The position numbers and the translations under genes are program-made. Below the pieces are notes generated by a model, which was not told where the DNA came from, searched no databases, and saw nothing but the letters and a program-made list of their open reading frames with translations. From contig DHNY01000004.1 of NCBI GenBank assembly GCA_002409625.1, positions 1 through 64,000 of the forward strand: 64,000 nt of DNA. Direction: 5' to 3'. Shown one piece after another: positions 17,894-26,879 of this stretch (its first letter is position 1; each line of letters opens with the position of its first letter). Origin of the DNA: Anaerolineaceae bacterium UBA5404 (GTDB lineage: Bacteria; Chloroflexota; Anaerolineae; Anaerolineales; Anaerolineaceae).

Positions 17894-18409
17894 ATGAAAA
17901 TGTTAAGACATAAGTCACATAAGGTCTTGGGTTTTATACTTTGCCTGTCAATGTTTACTTTGTTTTTAAGTGCATGCGCGGAAAAAACAGATTATCAGGC
18001 AACTTATACGGCGTTTTGGGAAAACTTGCCAACTGATACGCCCTTCCCAACGGATACGCCAACACCCTTACCAACCAACACCCACACACCCAGCCCAAGC
18101 CCCAGTGCCACAGCAAGCCACACAGCAACACAGGAACCGACTGAGACCTTGACGCCTACCTGGCAACCCAACCCGTATCTTACTTGGCCAAAAGCAGATT
18201 TTAGTCAACATGATGTGTGGTGGGGTGGTGATGCCTGGTGTCCATCACGTGGTGAAAATGTGAGTTGTGAGATTGAATATCGGCAATATAGTAATGGCTG
18301 TTTTGTGGGTATGACTTGTTTTGATGCTTGTGGCAAGTATTATGGCGTTGATACGATTAAATACGGCATTGGCAGTTACACTTTTTCCTTACCTTGTAAT
18401 GACGACTAA
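17894..18409 (+). CDS. Lipoprotein of a tandem Cys-rich family, copy 3
   Basis: A 171-residue lipoprotein (lipobox Leu-Ser-Ala-Cys). The ATG at 17894 is 1 base after the previous stop, preceded by AGG. The mature N-terminus DYQATYTAFWENLP is nearly repeated in copy 4 (DYGATYTAFWESLP), which points to recent duplication. A TDTPFPTDTPTP-type linker leads to WPKADF and the six-Cys domain with CFDACGKYYGVDTIKYG. Function is not recognised. Confidence 0.72.
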   Translation: MKMLRHKSHKVLGFILCLSMFTLFLSACAEKTDYQATYTAFWENLPTDTPFPTDTPTPLPTNTHTPSPSPSATASHTATQEPTETLTPTWQPNPYLTWPKADFSQHDVWWGGDAWCPSRGENVSCEIEYRQYSNGCFVGMTCFDACGKYYGVDTIKYGIGSYTFSLPCNDD

Positions 18410-18416
18410 TTATCAC

Positions 18417-18911
18417 ATGAAACTGAAACGCATTTTTCTTTTACTTCTCATAACCCTTTTGGTTGCGGCTTGTGTGCCTAAGATTGATTATGGCGCAACT
18501 TATACTGCATTTTGGGAAAGCTTGCCCAGCGATACGCCGATTCCAAGTGATACACCCTTTCCAAGCGATACGCCCACGCCCAAGCTTAGCCATGCGCCAA
18601 GCCTTAGTCCGAGCAGTACTTGGACAGTTGTGCCATCAGAAACCCCCACAGAAACGGTGACGCCAACGCTGGCATTAACTGCCCGCCTCATTTGGCCACG
18701 CGCAAATTTTGGTCCTCAACATGTAACCTGGCGGAGTGAAAGCTGCCCTCAGGAAGGGAATAACCTATCTTGCGAAGTTGAATACAGGACAGACGAGCAC
18801 CTTAACTGCTATGTGGGCATGACCTGTTATGATGCCTGTGGCTGGTTTTATTCTGTGAATACCATTCCAGATCATGTTGGACCCAATTATGGCTCTAGTC
18901 CTTGTTGGTAA
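18417..18911 (+). CDS. Lipoprotein of a tandem Cys-rich family, copy 4
   Basis: A 164-residue lipoprotein (lipobox Val-Ala-Ala-Cys) that starts 7 bases after copy 3. It has the shared YTAFWESLP segment, a SDTPxPSDTP linker, WPRANF, and the six-Cys domain (CPQEGNNLSC, EYR, CYDACG, final PCW). It has diverged at the VDTIKYG segment (VNTIPDHVG). A terminator follows, which closes the four-gene unit. Function is not recognised. Confidence 0.72.
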   Translation: MKLKRIFLLLLITLLVAACVPKIDYGATYTAFWESLPSDTPIPSDTPFPSDTPTPKLSHAPSLSPSSTWTVVPSETPTETVTPTLALTARLIWPRANFGPQHVTWRSESCPQEGNNLSCEVEYRTDEHLNCYVGMTCYDACGWFYSVNTIPDHVGPNYGSSPCW

Positions 18912-18930
18912 AGTTTTATCGATTAAATGA

Positions 18931-18967
18931 AAACCAGACTGAGCTACGCACCAGTCTGGTTTCTTTT
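18931..18967 (+). terminator. Rho-independent terminator after the lipoprotein cluster
   Basis: A 10-bp stem (18931-18940 with 18953-18962), a 12-base loop and a T-rich tail. It stands between two convergent genes and may serve both, though the minus-strand tail is less T-rich. Confidence 0.8.
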
Positions 18968-18983
18968 ATAAATTGAGTTTCTT

Positions 18984-20324
18984 TTAATACTTGTAAATAC
19001 CGCCACCGATGAATTCGCGGGTGACAGAGTTTTCTGGCACCATGCTATCATCTTCCACGGCGTCAATTTCCTTGAAGAGTTCATTGACCCTCGTGGCGCG
19101 TTCGTAGGCATCAACCCGCAAAGGATCATTTTTTAAGCTCTCAGCCCACTCTGCAAAGTTCGCGCCAAGTTTTGCTTTATACAGAGGCAGTTCGTAAGGC
19201 ATGCCTGAGTTAACAACCGTATCAGCTGTTGTGCTGTAAGGAATGATGTGCCTTAGTTCACTGCTGCGCACATAATGCCAATGTAGCAAGGTTTGCAAGG
19301 GATCATAAGCGCGGAAACTGGCATCACGCAACATGCGGCGCATAAGGCGGATGTCTGTCCAACGGGCGTAATGACCCTGGCTGTCTTTCATTTGCAGAAG
19401 TGGTTCGATGTAAAGCTTAAACTTGAGTGAATCGTCAATATCCGCGGTCATATCCGGGTGTAAACCGTGCAGACTGTCGATGAGCACAATTTCGTGCTCT
19501 TCCAGGTGCATGGGTGTGTGGTCTGGATGGCTTTTGCCGGTTTTGAAGTCATAATACGGAATGCGCACTTCATTGCCAGCAAAAAGTTCAACCAGGTGTT
19601 CATTGATGAGGGCGAGATTTAAGGCTTGAGGCGTTTCAAAATCATAGTCGCCAAATTCATCTTTGGGATGGAGCTCAAGGTCAAAAAAGTAATGGTCGAT
19701 GTTTAAGGTTTTAAGCTTGAAGCCTTGTTTGGCGAGGTGTTCGCCAATGATGGTTGTTGTGGTGGTTTTGCCACTGGAACTGGGTCCAACCACGAAAACC
19801 ATACGAATATCGTCTTGGCGCTCTAAAATGAGATTTGCAGCGTTTTCGACATCTTCAAAGTATGCCGCTTCAGCTGCGGTGATGATTTCATGGAATTTGC
19901 CGGCACGAATCTTTTGGTTGAGGTGCTGGGTGGTGTGCACTTCATGCGAAACTGCCCAATCAAGCGATTGCCAGAGCTTGTGCCAGGGGATATTGCCTGA
20001 GGGCATGCTGTCGCGGTCACTGCGTTTGGCACGTTGGCGGGCGCGCTCATTGCGGTAAAGGATGTAAGCCTTGGCAACTGTGGCGTAATTGTTTTCAATC
20101 AGTTTTTGTTCAACCAGGTCTTGCACATTTTCAACGTTGGGTATCTCGCCAGGAAGAAGTTGTTCTTCCAAAGCGGCAACCACTTGACGGGCGACTTCGT
20201 TGGCGGCTTCACGGTCGCGATTGCCAACCGCAACCGAGGCGCGATAAATAGCGTTGGCAATCCGATTTGGTGTAAAAACAACCTGGCTGCCATCACGCTT
20301 GATAATATGAGTGATTTTGCTCAT
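18984..20324 (-). CDS. ATP-cone domain fused to a uridine-kinase-like P-loop kinase
   Basis: A 446-residue two-domain protein. Residues 3-95 form an ATP-cone (IIKRDGSQVVFTPNRIANAIYRA; KAYILYRNERARQR), the nucleotide-sensing module best known from ribonucleotide reductases and NrdR. From about 175 there is a phosphoribulokinase/uridine-kinase domain: Walker A GPSSSGKTT (180-188), NIDHYFF (208-214) with the catalytic Asp, YDFETPQALN, and LIDSLHGLHPDMT. It probably phosphorylates a nucleoside or related sugar under control of ATP/dATP sensed by the cone. The substrate is unknown. It is divergent from frr. Confidence 0.82.
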   Translation of the reverse strand: MSKITHIIKRDGSQVVFTPNRIANAIYRASVAVGNRDREAANEVARQVVAALEEQLLPGEIPNVENVQDLVEQKLIENNYATVAKAYILYRNERARQRAKRSDRDSMPSGNIPWHKLWQSLDWAVSHEVHTTQHLNQKIRAGKFHEIITAAEAAYFEDVENAANLILERQDDIRMVFVVGPSSSGKTTTTTIIGEHLAKQGFKLKTLNIDHYFFDLELHPKDEFGDYDFETPQALNLALINEHLVELFAGNEVRIPYYDFKTGKSHPDHTPMHLEEHEIVLIDSLHGLHPDMTADIDDSLKFKLYIEPLLQMKDSQGHYARWTDIRLMRRMLRDASFRAYDPLQTLLHWHYVRSSELRHIIPYSTTADTVVNSGMPYELPLYKAKLGANFAEWAESLKNDPLRVDAYERATRVNELFKEIDAVEDDSMVPENSVTREFIGGGIYKY

Positions 20325-20445
20325 GGTAAACTCCTTTATAGAGTAAATCTGTTACGCTACAAGTATACTAAAGGCTATACACTCGCGCAAAACTCGTACA
20401 TCTTGTAAAATAGAGTACTGGAGAGAAACACAAGAGGAGGTTCCT

Positions 20446-21003
20446 ATGATAGATGATCTGTTGAGAGAAACAAAAACCCGCATGCAAAGCGCATTGGATG
20501 TGCTGGAAGAAGACCTGTTGGGCATCCGCACTGGACGTGCTTCACCCGCATTGGTGGAAAAGCTTCAGATAGAGTATTACGGCAGCAACGTGTCCTTGAT
20601 TCAGCTCGCCACAATCAGCGTGCCAGAGTCGCGTCAGTTGCTTATCCGTCCCTTTGATGGCTCTTCATTAAAAATGATTGAACGTGCCATCCAGGCTTCT
20701 GATCTTGGCTTGACGCCAAACAATGATGGCAAGGTGATACGCCTCAACCTGCCACCACTCACCGAAGAACGCCGACGGGATTTGGTGAAATTGGTCAACA
20801 ACCGATTGGAAGAAGGTCGCGTTGCCATCCGAAACATCCGCCGTGATGTTCTAAAGGATTTGCGCGACTTCGAAAAAGAAAAGATGATATCAGAAGACGA
20901 ACTCAAACGCGCCGAAGAGGACTTCAACAAAATGACCAATGAGTATGTTGATGAAGTAAGCGTGATTGGAGAACGCAAAGAAAAAGAAATAATGGAGTTC
21001 TAG
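20446..21003 (+). CDS. frr: Ribosome recycling factor
   Basis: A 185-residue factor that splits post-termination ribosomes with EF-G. The family pattern is complete: GIRTGRASPALVEKLQIEYYGS near residues 27-48, the ISVPESRQLLIRPFDGSSL segment, and the C-terminal coiled-coil helices. AGAGGAGG precedes the ATG. It is followed by uppS after 3 bases and cdsA, the common bacterial frr-uppS-cdsA order. The usual upstream partners rpsB, tsf and pyrH are not here. Confidence 0.97.
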   Translation: MIDDLLRETKTRMQSALDVLEEDLLGIRTGRASPALVEKLQIEYYGSNVSLIQLATISVPESRQLLIRPFDGSSLKMIERAIQASDLGLTPNNDGKVIRLNLPPLTEERRRDLVKLVNNRLEEGRVAIRNIRRDVLKDLRDFEKEKMISEDELKRAEEDFNKMTNEYVDEVSVIGERKEKEIMEF

Positions 21004-21006
21004 CCG

Positions 21007-21726
21007 ATGGCAAAAAACGAATCGCTTGCGCGCGTGCCTGTGCACGTGGGTATCATCATGGATGGAAATGGGCGTTGGGCAAAAGAACGTGGCTTACCAC
21101 GCCTGCTTGGACATCGGGCGGGTACCAAAAACCTACGGCGTGTCATTCGCGCGGCAGCTGATGCAGGGGTGAAATACATCAGCTTTTACGCCTTTTCGAC
21201 CGAGAATTGGAAACGTCCCAATGATGAAGTAAGCGGTCTGATGGACCTTTTGGCTGAGTTTATTGATAACGAGGTGCGCGATTTGCACAAAGAAAACGCG
21301 CGCCTCTTACATATTGGACATCTGGATGGTTTGTCGCCGACGCTGAAGAAAAAGGTTGAAAACGCGGTTGAACTCACCAAAGATAACACCCGCATTAATG
21401 TGATTATCGCGTTCAACTATGGCGGACGCGATGAGATAATCACGGGCATTCGCAAGCTGATTGCTCAAGGCGTTCCTGCCGAAGAAGTGACTGATGAAAA
21501 ATTGAGCTCAGTCCTTTTTACGGCAGACATCCCTGACCCTGATTTGATTATTCGCACCTCTGGTGAACAGCGCACCAGCAATTTTATGATTTGGCAGGCA
21601 GCTTACAGCGAATGGTCTTTTCCTAAAACGTATTGGCCAGATTTTGATGAAAAAGCATTGCTTCAGGAACTGGAAAACTTCGCCCAGCGTGAAAGGCGCT
21701 TTGGCGCGATAAGCGAACAACTCTAA
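21007..21726 (+). CDS. uppS: Isoprenyl transferase (undecaprenyl diphosphate synthase)
   Basis: A 239-residue cis-prenyltransferase that makes the C55 lipid carrier for cell-wall and glycan synthesis. HVGIIMDGNGRWAKERG holds the catalytic Asp and phosphate-binding loop, GHRAGTKNLRRV and YAFSTENWKRP follow, and the C-terminal RTSGEQRTSNFMIWQAAYSEW is the conserved Mg2+/IPP region. In that last motif the usual RxSN is present. It sits between frr and cdsA in an operon. Confidence 0.96.
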   Translation: MAKNESLARVPVHVGIIMDGNGRWAKERGLPRLLGHRAGTKNLRRVIRAAADAGVKYISFYAFSTENWKRPNDEVSGLMDLLAEFIDNEVRDLHKENARLLHIGHLDGLSPTLKKKVENAVELTKDNTRINVIIAFNYGGRDEIITGIRKLIAQGVPAEEVTDEKLSSVLFTADIPDPDLIIRTSGEQRTSNFMIWQAAYSEWSFPKTYWPDFDEKALLQELENFAQRERRFGAISEQL

Positions 21727-21734
21727 GCGAACCC

Positions 21735-22544
21735 ATGTTTAAACACCGCCTGATCAGTTCGCTTATTTTTGTGCCTGTTTCTTTGCTTGCCTTTTATTTT
21801 GGAGGTTGGGCTTTACTGGCTTTTATGGCAATTTGCCTTGGCATTGGTGCTTTTGAATACGCACGCGTTTTAAACCAAGCTGGGTTAAAGGTTGCTTTAT
21901 GGCTTTTGGTAGGAGATGTTCTGGCATTATTGGGATTGCGCCATTTCTTTGGTTTTCAGTATAGCGCTTTGAGTCTTTGCGCATTGTTGATTGGCTTGGC
22001 AGGACATGCGCTTTTGCTTTATGAACGAGGGAATGAAAAAGCTTACCAACAGTTTTCCTTGGAATTAAGTGGCATTTTGTACCTGGGATGGTTGGGAGCT
22101 TATGCCGTTTCTTTGCGCGGATTGCCAAATGGCCAATGGTGGGGTATGGCTGCAGTTGGTTTGGTTATGCTGGTTGACTTAGGCTCATACATCGTAGGCT
22201 CCTTGCTCGGCAAACACCATTTTGCGCCCAAACTAAGCCCATCCAAGACCTGGGAAGGACTGGCAGGTGGGTTGTTGTTTGGTGTGGGCTTTGGCGCTCT
22301 TATCGCCTGGTTGGCAAAACCTTTGTTGCCTGGAGTAAGCGTTTGGGCGGGCATTGGCTTGGGGGCATTGATTGCGATTGTCGCTCCTTTTGGCGATATC
22401 TTTTTGAGCATGCTCAAACGTGGCGCGGGCGTGAAAGACGCTGGTAAGCTCTTGCCTGGTATCGGGGGAATCCTGGACCGCATCGACTCCTGGCTTTGGG
22501 GCATGGCTGTGGCTTACTATTTTGTTTTGTTGATTACCAGTTAG
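21735..22544 (+). CDS. cdsA: Phosphatidate cytidylyltransferase
   Basis: A 269-residue membrane enzyme that makes CDP-diacylglycerol from CTP and phosphatidate. The C-terminal signature is clear: SPSKTWEGLAGG, then GDIFLSMLKRGAGVKDAGKLLPGIGGILDRIDS. Seven or so hydrophobic segments precede and surround it. It begins 8 bases after uppS and ends the operon, convergent with the Fic gene, with 16 bases between stops. Confidence 0.94.
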   Translation: MFKHRLISSLIFVPVSLLAFYFGGWALLAFMAICLGIGAFEYARVLNQAGLKVALWLLVGDVLALLGLRHFFGFQYSALSLCALLIGLAGHALLLYERGNEKAYQQFSLELSGILYLGWLGAYAVSLRGLPNGQWWGMAAVGLVMLVDLGSYIVGSLLGKHHFAPKLSPSKTWEGLAGGLLFGVGFGALIAWLAKPLLPGVSVWAGIGLGALIAIVAPFGDIFLSMLKRGAGVKDAGKLLPGIGGILDRIDSWLWGMAVAYYFVLLITS

Positions 22545-22560
22545 CACTGTTTGTTAATTA

Positions 22561-23610
22561 TTAATTACGAATATATTTTGTTCCTCGTCCCATCCCTAAG
22601 CGCGTAATTCTTCCGTCTTTAACCATCTCTCCCAAAACAGTTTCAATGGTCGCAGGGCTAACATCTAAAAGAATTTTACTGATTTCTGATTTAGATATAG
22701 GAATCAAACTGTTCATCAATACTGCTTCAACACGCTCACGTTTTGTTGTTCTTTTGTCGCCAATGATTGCAAAACGTTGATCCAAGGTCTTGTAGCAGGC
22801 ATAAAGGGTGCTGATAAAGTAAATAATGAAGGGTTCATAGTTATTTTTGCCTTCTGCCCAACCCGCTGAAGATTCACGTAAAGCTTCATAATACGCTGCT
22901 TTTGTGCGATTGATTTGGTCCTCAAAAGAAATGTATTGACCTATATCAAAGCCGTTTTTATAGAGCAAAAGCAGTGATAAAAGCCTGGATAAGCGACCAT
23001 TGCCATCCCTGAAAGGATGGATGCTAAGAAAATCGAAAATGACACAAGGAATAAGTAGCAGTTGATTGACGTGAGGATTGGCTTTTGCGTCCAGATATGC
23101 TAACTCAAGTTGTGTCATGGCAGCGGGTGTTTCAAGTGCTGATGTGGGGCGGAAACGAACTTTACGTTGACCTTGGCGATCGACCTCAAGGATGACATTG
23201 TCATCTTTCTTGTATTGTCCACCATATTCATATCCTGCATAAGACATCATGAGCGCGTGAAGATCTAAAATATCACGCTCACGGAAATCAAGTTGCTCAT
23301 ATTGGGTATGAATGAGATTTAATGCGTCTCTATAACCAGCAATTTCGGCTTCATCATGATTGAGCGGGGCACTGGATTGGTTGACAATTTCAGCGATTCT
23401 TTGGTCACTGGTGACGATTCCTTCAATGGCATTGGAGCTTTTGACTGACTGGAGTCGGGCAATGTATTCGAGCTCAGTAAATATCGATTCGAAATCACCT
23501 TTTCTGTAACCCGATTTTGTTTTTAGTGTGTAAATACTGGCGGTAATGTTAATTAAACTGGCTGGTAGTGTGCCTGTTTCTAAAAAAGAATAGTCAAAAG
23601 TCCTCATCAT
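22561..23610 (-). CDS. Fic family AMP-transferase with N-terminal inhibitory motif and C-terminal winged helix
   Basis: A 349-residue class II Fic protein, which would transfer AMP (or another nucleotide part) from a nucleotide to target hydroxyls. The full catalytic motif HPFRDGNGR is at 198-206. The self-inhibition motif [S/T]xxxE[G/N] is present as Ser59-x3-Glu63-Gly64, so the enzyme should be auto-inhibited. Residues from about 285 look like a winged helix (SKSEISKILLDVSPATIETVLGEMVKDGRI), which could bind DNA. AGAGGTGA precedes two adjacent ATGs. An elaborate palindromic site lies immediately upstream, which suggests autoregulation. No separate antitoxin gene is seen. Confidence 0.9.
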   Translation of the reverse strand: MMRTFDYSFLETGTLPASLINITASIYTLKTKSGYRKGDFESIFTELEYIARLQSVKSSNAIEGIVTSDQRIAEIVNQSSAPLNHDEAEIAGYRDALNLIHTQYEQLDFRERDILDLHALMMSYAGYEYGGQYKKDDNVILEVDRQGQRKVRFRPTSALETPAAMTQLELAYLDAKANPHVNQLLLIPCVIFDFLSIHPFRDGNGRLSRLLSLLLLYKNGFDIGQYISFEDQINRTKAAYYEALRESSAGWAEGKNNYEPFIIYFISTLYACYKTLDQRFAIIGDKRTTKRERVEAVLMNSLIPISKSEISKILLDVSPATIETVLGEMVKDGRITRLGMGRGTKYIRN

Positions 23611-23617
23611 TCACCTC

Positions 23618-23729
23618 TAAACTGCCTATATTATATCAAAAAATAGGCATATAAGAGTCATAAACTGCCTATTAAATCGCAATTAATAGGCAGTTTAATC
23701 AATTTCCAGGTAGTTTAATGGGCAGTTAA
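23618..23729 (-). promoter_or_regulatory. Candidate operator array for the Fic gene: 37-bp perfect palindrome plus half-sites
   Basis: Positions 23661-23697 form a palindrome with two perfect 15-bp arms (TAAACTGCCTATTAA) and a 7-bp centre. Further copies of the half-site occur at 23618-23630 (directly abutting the Fic Shine-Dalgarno), 23643-23649 (inverted, shorter), 23708-23717 and 23720-23729 (diverged). A minus-strand TATAAT lies at 23630-23635 between half-sites, so occupancy would cover the promoter. It sits in the 157-bp gap between the uvrA stop and the Fic start. Confidence 0.7.
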
Positions 23730-23767
23730 TGCATAGCAAACTGCTTCATCCCTTGTTTTGATGTGGT

Positions 23768-26713
23768 TTAAGGGTTTTTCTTCTTGCCCGAAGCTTTTTT
23801 GGCTTTGATTGGCTTGGCGCTTTTCTTGGCTTGTTCTGCCAGGAAAGCTTTAAGGTACTGCCCAGTGTAGCTTTCGGCGACCTCCGCGATTTGCTCGGGC
23901 GTGCCTTGGGCAATCACCTGACCACCGCGGTCACCACCTTCAGGTCCCATATCAATAATCCAGTCAGCCACTTTGACGATGTCGAGGTTATGCTCAATAA
24001 TCAGCACTGTGTTTCCAGTGTCCACCAAGGCTTGCAGGACTTCAATCAGCATGCGCACGTCAGCTGCGTGCAAGCCCACCGAGGGTTCATCCAGCACGTA
24101 GATGGTTTTTCCGGTTGCCCGCCGAGAAAGCTCTTTGGCGAGTTTTACCCGTTGGGCTTCGCCGCCACTAAGCGTTGTGGCTGGCTGTCCGAGGCGCACA
24201 TAACCTAAGCCAACATCTTTTAGGGTTTGTAGTTTGCTGTTAATACGCGGAAAGGCTTCAAAAAAGTCCAAGGCTGTGCTCACGGTCATATCAAGCACGT
24301 CTGCAATGCTTTTATCCTTAAAGCGCACTTGTAAGGTTTCATGGTTGTAGCGTTTGCCGTGGCAGACTTCACAAGGCACATAAACATCGGGCAGGAACTG
24401 CATCTCAATTTTTAATTGTCCTTCGCCCATGCAGGCTTCACATCTGCCACCACGCACATTGAAAGAAAAACGCCCTTTTAAATACCCACGCATTTTCGAA
24501 TCAGGCAATGCCGCAAAAAGGTCACGGATTGGGTCAAAAAGCCCAGTGTAGGTGGCTGGGTTTGAGCGTGGTGTGCGCCCAATGGGTGATTGGTCAATGT
24601 TGATGATTTTATCGAGCTGTTGGGTGCCCTCAATGTGGTCATGCTTGCCAGCTTGAGAGTGCGCGCCCATCAATTGGCGTGCCAAGGTGCCATAAAGTAC
24701 ATCCACCATCAGGCTCGATTTGCCGGATCCGGAAACGCCGGTAATGCAAACCAGTTTGCCCAAAGGAATATCCACGGTGATGTTCTTGAGGTTGTTTTCG
24801 CGTGCGCCAACAATCCGAAGGAACTGTGCGTTGCCATTGCGGCGCTCGCTGGGCATAGGGATGGTTTTGCGCCCGCTCATGTAATCTCCAGTGATTGAGT
24901 TCGGGTTGGCTTCAATTTGGGCGGGTGTGCCTTGGGCAACAACTTCGCCACCATGTTCGCCGGCACCTGGTCCAAGGTCAATAACCCAATCGGCGCTTAG
25001 AATGGTTTCTTCGTCATGTTCAACGACCAAAACCGTGTTGCCGAGGTCACGTAAACCTTTGAGGGTTTCAAGTAGCTTGCTGTTATCGCGAGGGTGCAAT
25101 CCGATGGAGGGTTCATCCAGCACATAAAGTACGCCCATCAGTTTGGAACCCACTTGGGTTGCCAGGCGAATGCGTTGGGCTTCACCACCAGAAAGCGAGC
25201 TGGCTGAGCGGTCGAGCGTGAGGTAATCCAGGCCCACATCCACCATAAAACCCAGGCGCGATTGAATTTCCTTAAGTACTCTTCCGGCAATCGCCCAATC
25301 ACGGGACGTAAGCAACTGGGCATTTGGGTCCATGAGGTGGTTAACCCAATGCGCAAGCTCAAGCACAGGCCATTCGGTAATGTCTACGATGTTTTTATCC
25401 TTGATGGTCACCGCCAGTGCCTCAGGACGTAAGCGCTTACCATGGCAAACCGGGCATGGTGAGAGGGTCATAAACTGGTTAAATTTCCAGCGAATCCAAT
25501 CGGATTGGGTATCGCGATACCTGCGCTCCATGTTACCAATGACACCTTCAAAAGCGGTGTCGAAATGGCTTTTTCGCCCACTTCTGCCAATGTAATCCAC
25601 GCGGAATTCGTTGCCATTTGTGCCATAAAGCACCAAATTGAGGTGGTCCTGGCTCAACTCTCCTATGGGCGTATCCAGGCTGAAGCCATAGTTTTTTGCC
25701 AAGGCTTCCAGCAATTGCCAGGAGTAACCACCTTCAGCACGGGGTGACCAGTCAGTGTTCGCTATGGCACCATCGCGGATGGAAAGGGTTTTGTTGGGTA
25801 TGAGTAGCTCAGGGTCAACTTTTTCAAGCGAGCCTAATCCCTGGCAATTTGGGCAAGCGCCGTGTGGCGTGTTGAATGAGAACGTGCGGGGTTCAATTTC
25901 GGTCAGGATGGAACCGTGTTCCGGACATGCCAGATTCTCGCTGTATTGATGGTCTTCGGCGGGGTCTGCGCTCAGATTGTGAACGGTTACATAGCCGTTT
26001 CCAATGCGTAATGCTGTTTCAACGGAGTCGGTTAGGCGTGAAATGATGTTGAGCCGGTCTTCCTCATCTTCAGGTTTATGCGATACCACGCGGTCGACAA
26101 CGGCTTCGATGGTGTGAGCTTTGTAGCGGTCGAGCTCAATGTTTTCACCAAGTTCATACACCACGCCATCAGCCCGAACGCGGGTAAAGCCAAGTTTGCT
26201 GATTTCTTCGAATAAAGCCTGGTAACTTCCCTTACGCTGGCGCACCATGGGCGCGAGAATGAGAAGACGCGCGCCTTCTGGGAGGGTCATGATATCTTCA
26301 ACAATCTCTTGCGCGCTTTGTTTTTGCACTTTTCGACCACAAACCGGACAATGAGGAGTGCCGATGCGCGCATACAGTAGGCGCAAATAGTCGTAGACTT
26401 CGGTAACGGTGCCTACGGTTGAGCGTGGGTTGCGCGAGGTCGATTTTTGGTCAATGGCGACTGCTGGAGAAAGTCCATCGATGGAATCAACATCCGGTTT
26501 ATCCATTTGTCCCAGGAATTGGCGGGCATAGGCGGAAAGGGATTCAACATAACGGCGTTGACCTTCGGCGAAGATGGTGTCGAAAGCCAAAGAACTTTTA
26601 CCTGAGCCGGAAAGTCCGGTGAGCACGACGAGTTTGTCGCGGGGGATTTCGACGGTTATGTTTTTGAGGTTGTTTTCGCGGGCACCAACCACGCGTAAAT
26701 TTTCAGCTGGCAT
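23768..26713 (-). CDS. uvrA: Excinuclease ABC subunit A
   Basis: A 981-residue DNA-damage sensor of nucleotide excision repair with two ABC ATPase modules. The first Walker A is at 33-41 (GLSGSGKSS), and the second is GVSGSGKSS in the C-terminal half. Both ABC signature LSGGEAQR stretches are present. Zinc-finger cysteines occur as CPVCGRKV, CPVCHGKR and CEACMGEG...CEVCHGKR. A GGAG lies 6 bases before the ATG at 26713, a better start than the in-frame upstream ATG. The C-terminus ends in a Lys-rich tail of about 20 residues. Confidence 0.96.
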   Translation of the reverse strand: MPAENLRVVGARENNLKNITVEIPRDKLVVLTGLSGSGKSSLAFDTIFAEGQRRYVESLSAYARQFLGQMDKPDVDSIDGLSPAVAIDQKSTSRNPRSTVGTVTEVYDYLRLLYARIGTPHCPVCGRKVQKQSAQEIVEDIMTLPEGARLLILAPMVRQRKGSYQALFEEISKLGFTRVRADGVVYELGENIELDRYKAHTIEAVVDRVVSHKPEDEEDRLNIISRLTDSVETALRIGNGYVTVHNLSADPAEDHQYSENLACPEHGSILTEIEPRTFSFNTPHGACPNCQGLGSLEKVDPELLIPNKTLSIRDGAIANTDWSPRAEGGYSWQLLEALAKNYGFSLDTPIGELSQDHLNLVLYGTNGNEFRVDYIGRSGRKSHFDTAFEGVIGNMERRYRDTQSDWIRWKFNQFMTLSPCPVCHGKRLRPEALAVTIKDKNIVDITEWPVLELAHWVNHLMDPNAQLLTSRDWAIAGRVLKEIQSRLGFMVDVGLDYLTLDRSASSLSGGEAQRIRLATQVGSKLMGVLYVLDEPSIGLHPRDNSKLLETLKGLRDLGNTVLVVEHDEETILSADWVIDLGPGAGEHGGEVVAQGTPAQIEANPNSITGDYMSGRKTIPMPSERRNGNAQFLRIVGARENNLKNITVDIPLGKLVCITGVSGSGKSSLMVDVLYGTLARQLMGAHSQAGKHDHIEGTQQLDKIINIDQSPIGRTPRSNPATYTGLFDPIRDLFAALPDSKMRGYLKGRFSFNVRGGRCEACMGEGQLKIEMQFLPDVYVPCEVCHGKRYNHETLQVRFKDKSIADVLDMTVSTALDFFEAFPRINSKLQTLKDVGLGYVRLGQPATTLSGGEAQRVKLAKELSRRATGKTIYVLDEPSVGLHAADVRMLIEVLQALVDTGNTVLIIEHNLDIVKVADWIIDMGPEGGDRGGQVIAQGTPEQIAEVAESYTGQYLKAFLAEQAKKSAKPIKAKKASGKKKNP

Positions 26714-26879
26714 ATTTTTCTCCAAACTTAAATTATAAACCATTTGTTCTATGTAACAGAAAAGATGTAAGGACTCTCATGGAATGTTAATATGCTTTTG
26801 TTGACAGTTTGTCATGAGATTGCTGACCATAGTTAGGAACGGCTCGACTATAATTAAGAAAACGAATCCGGAGCAGATT

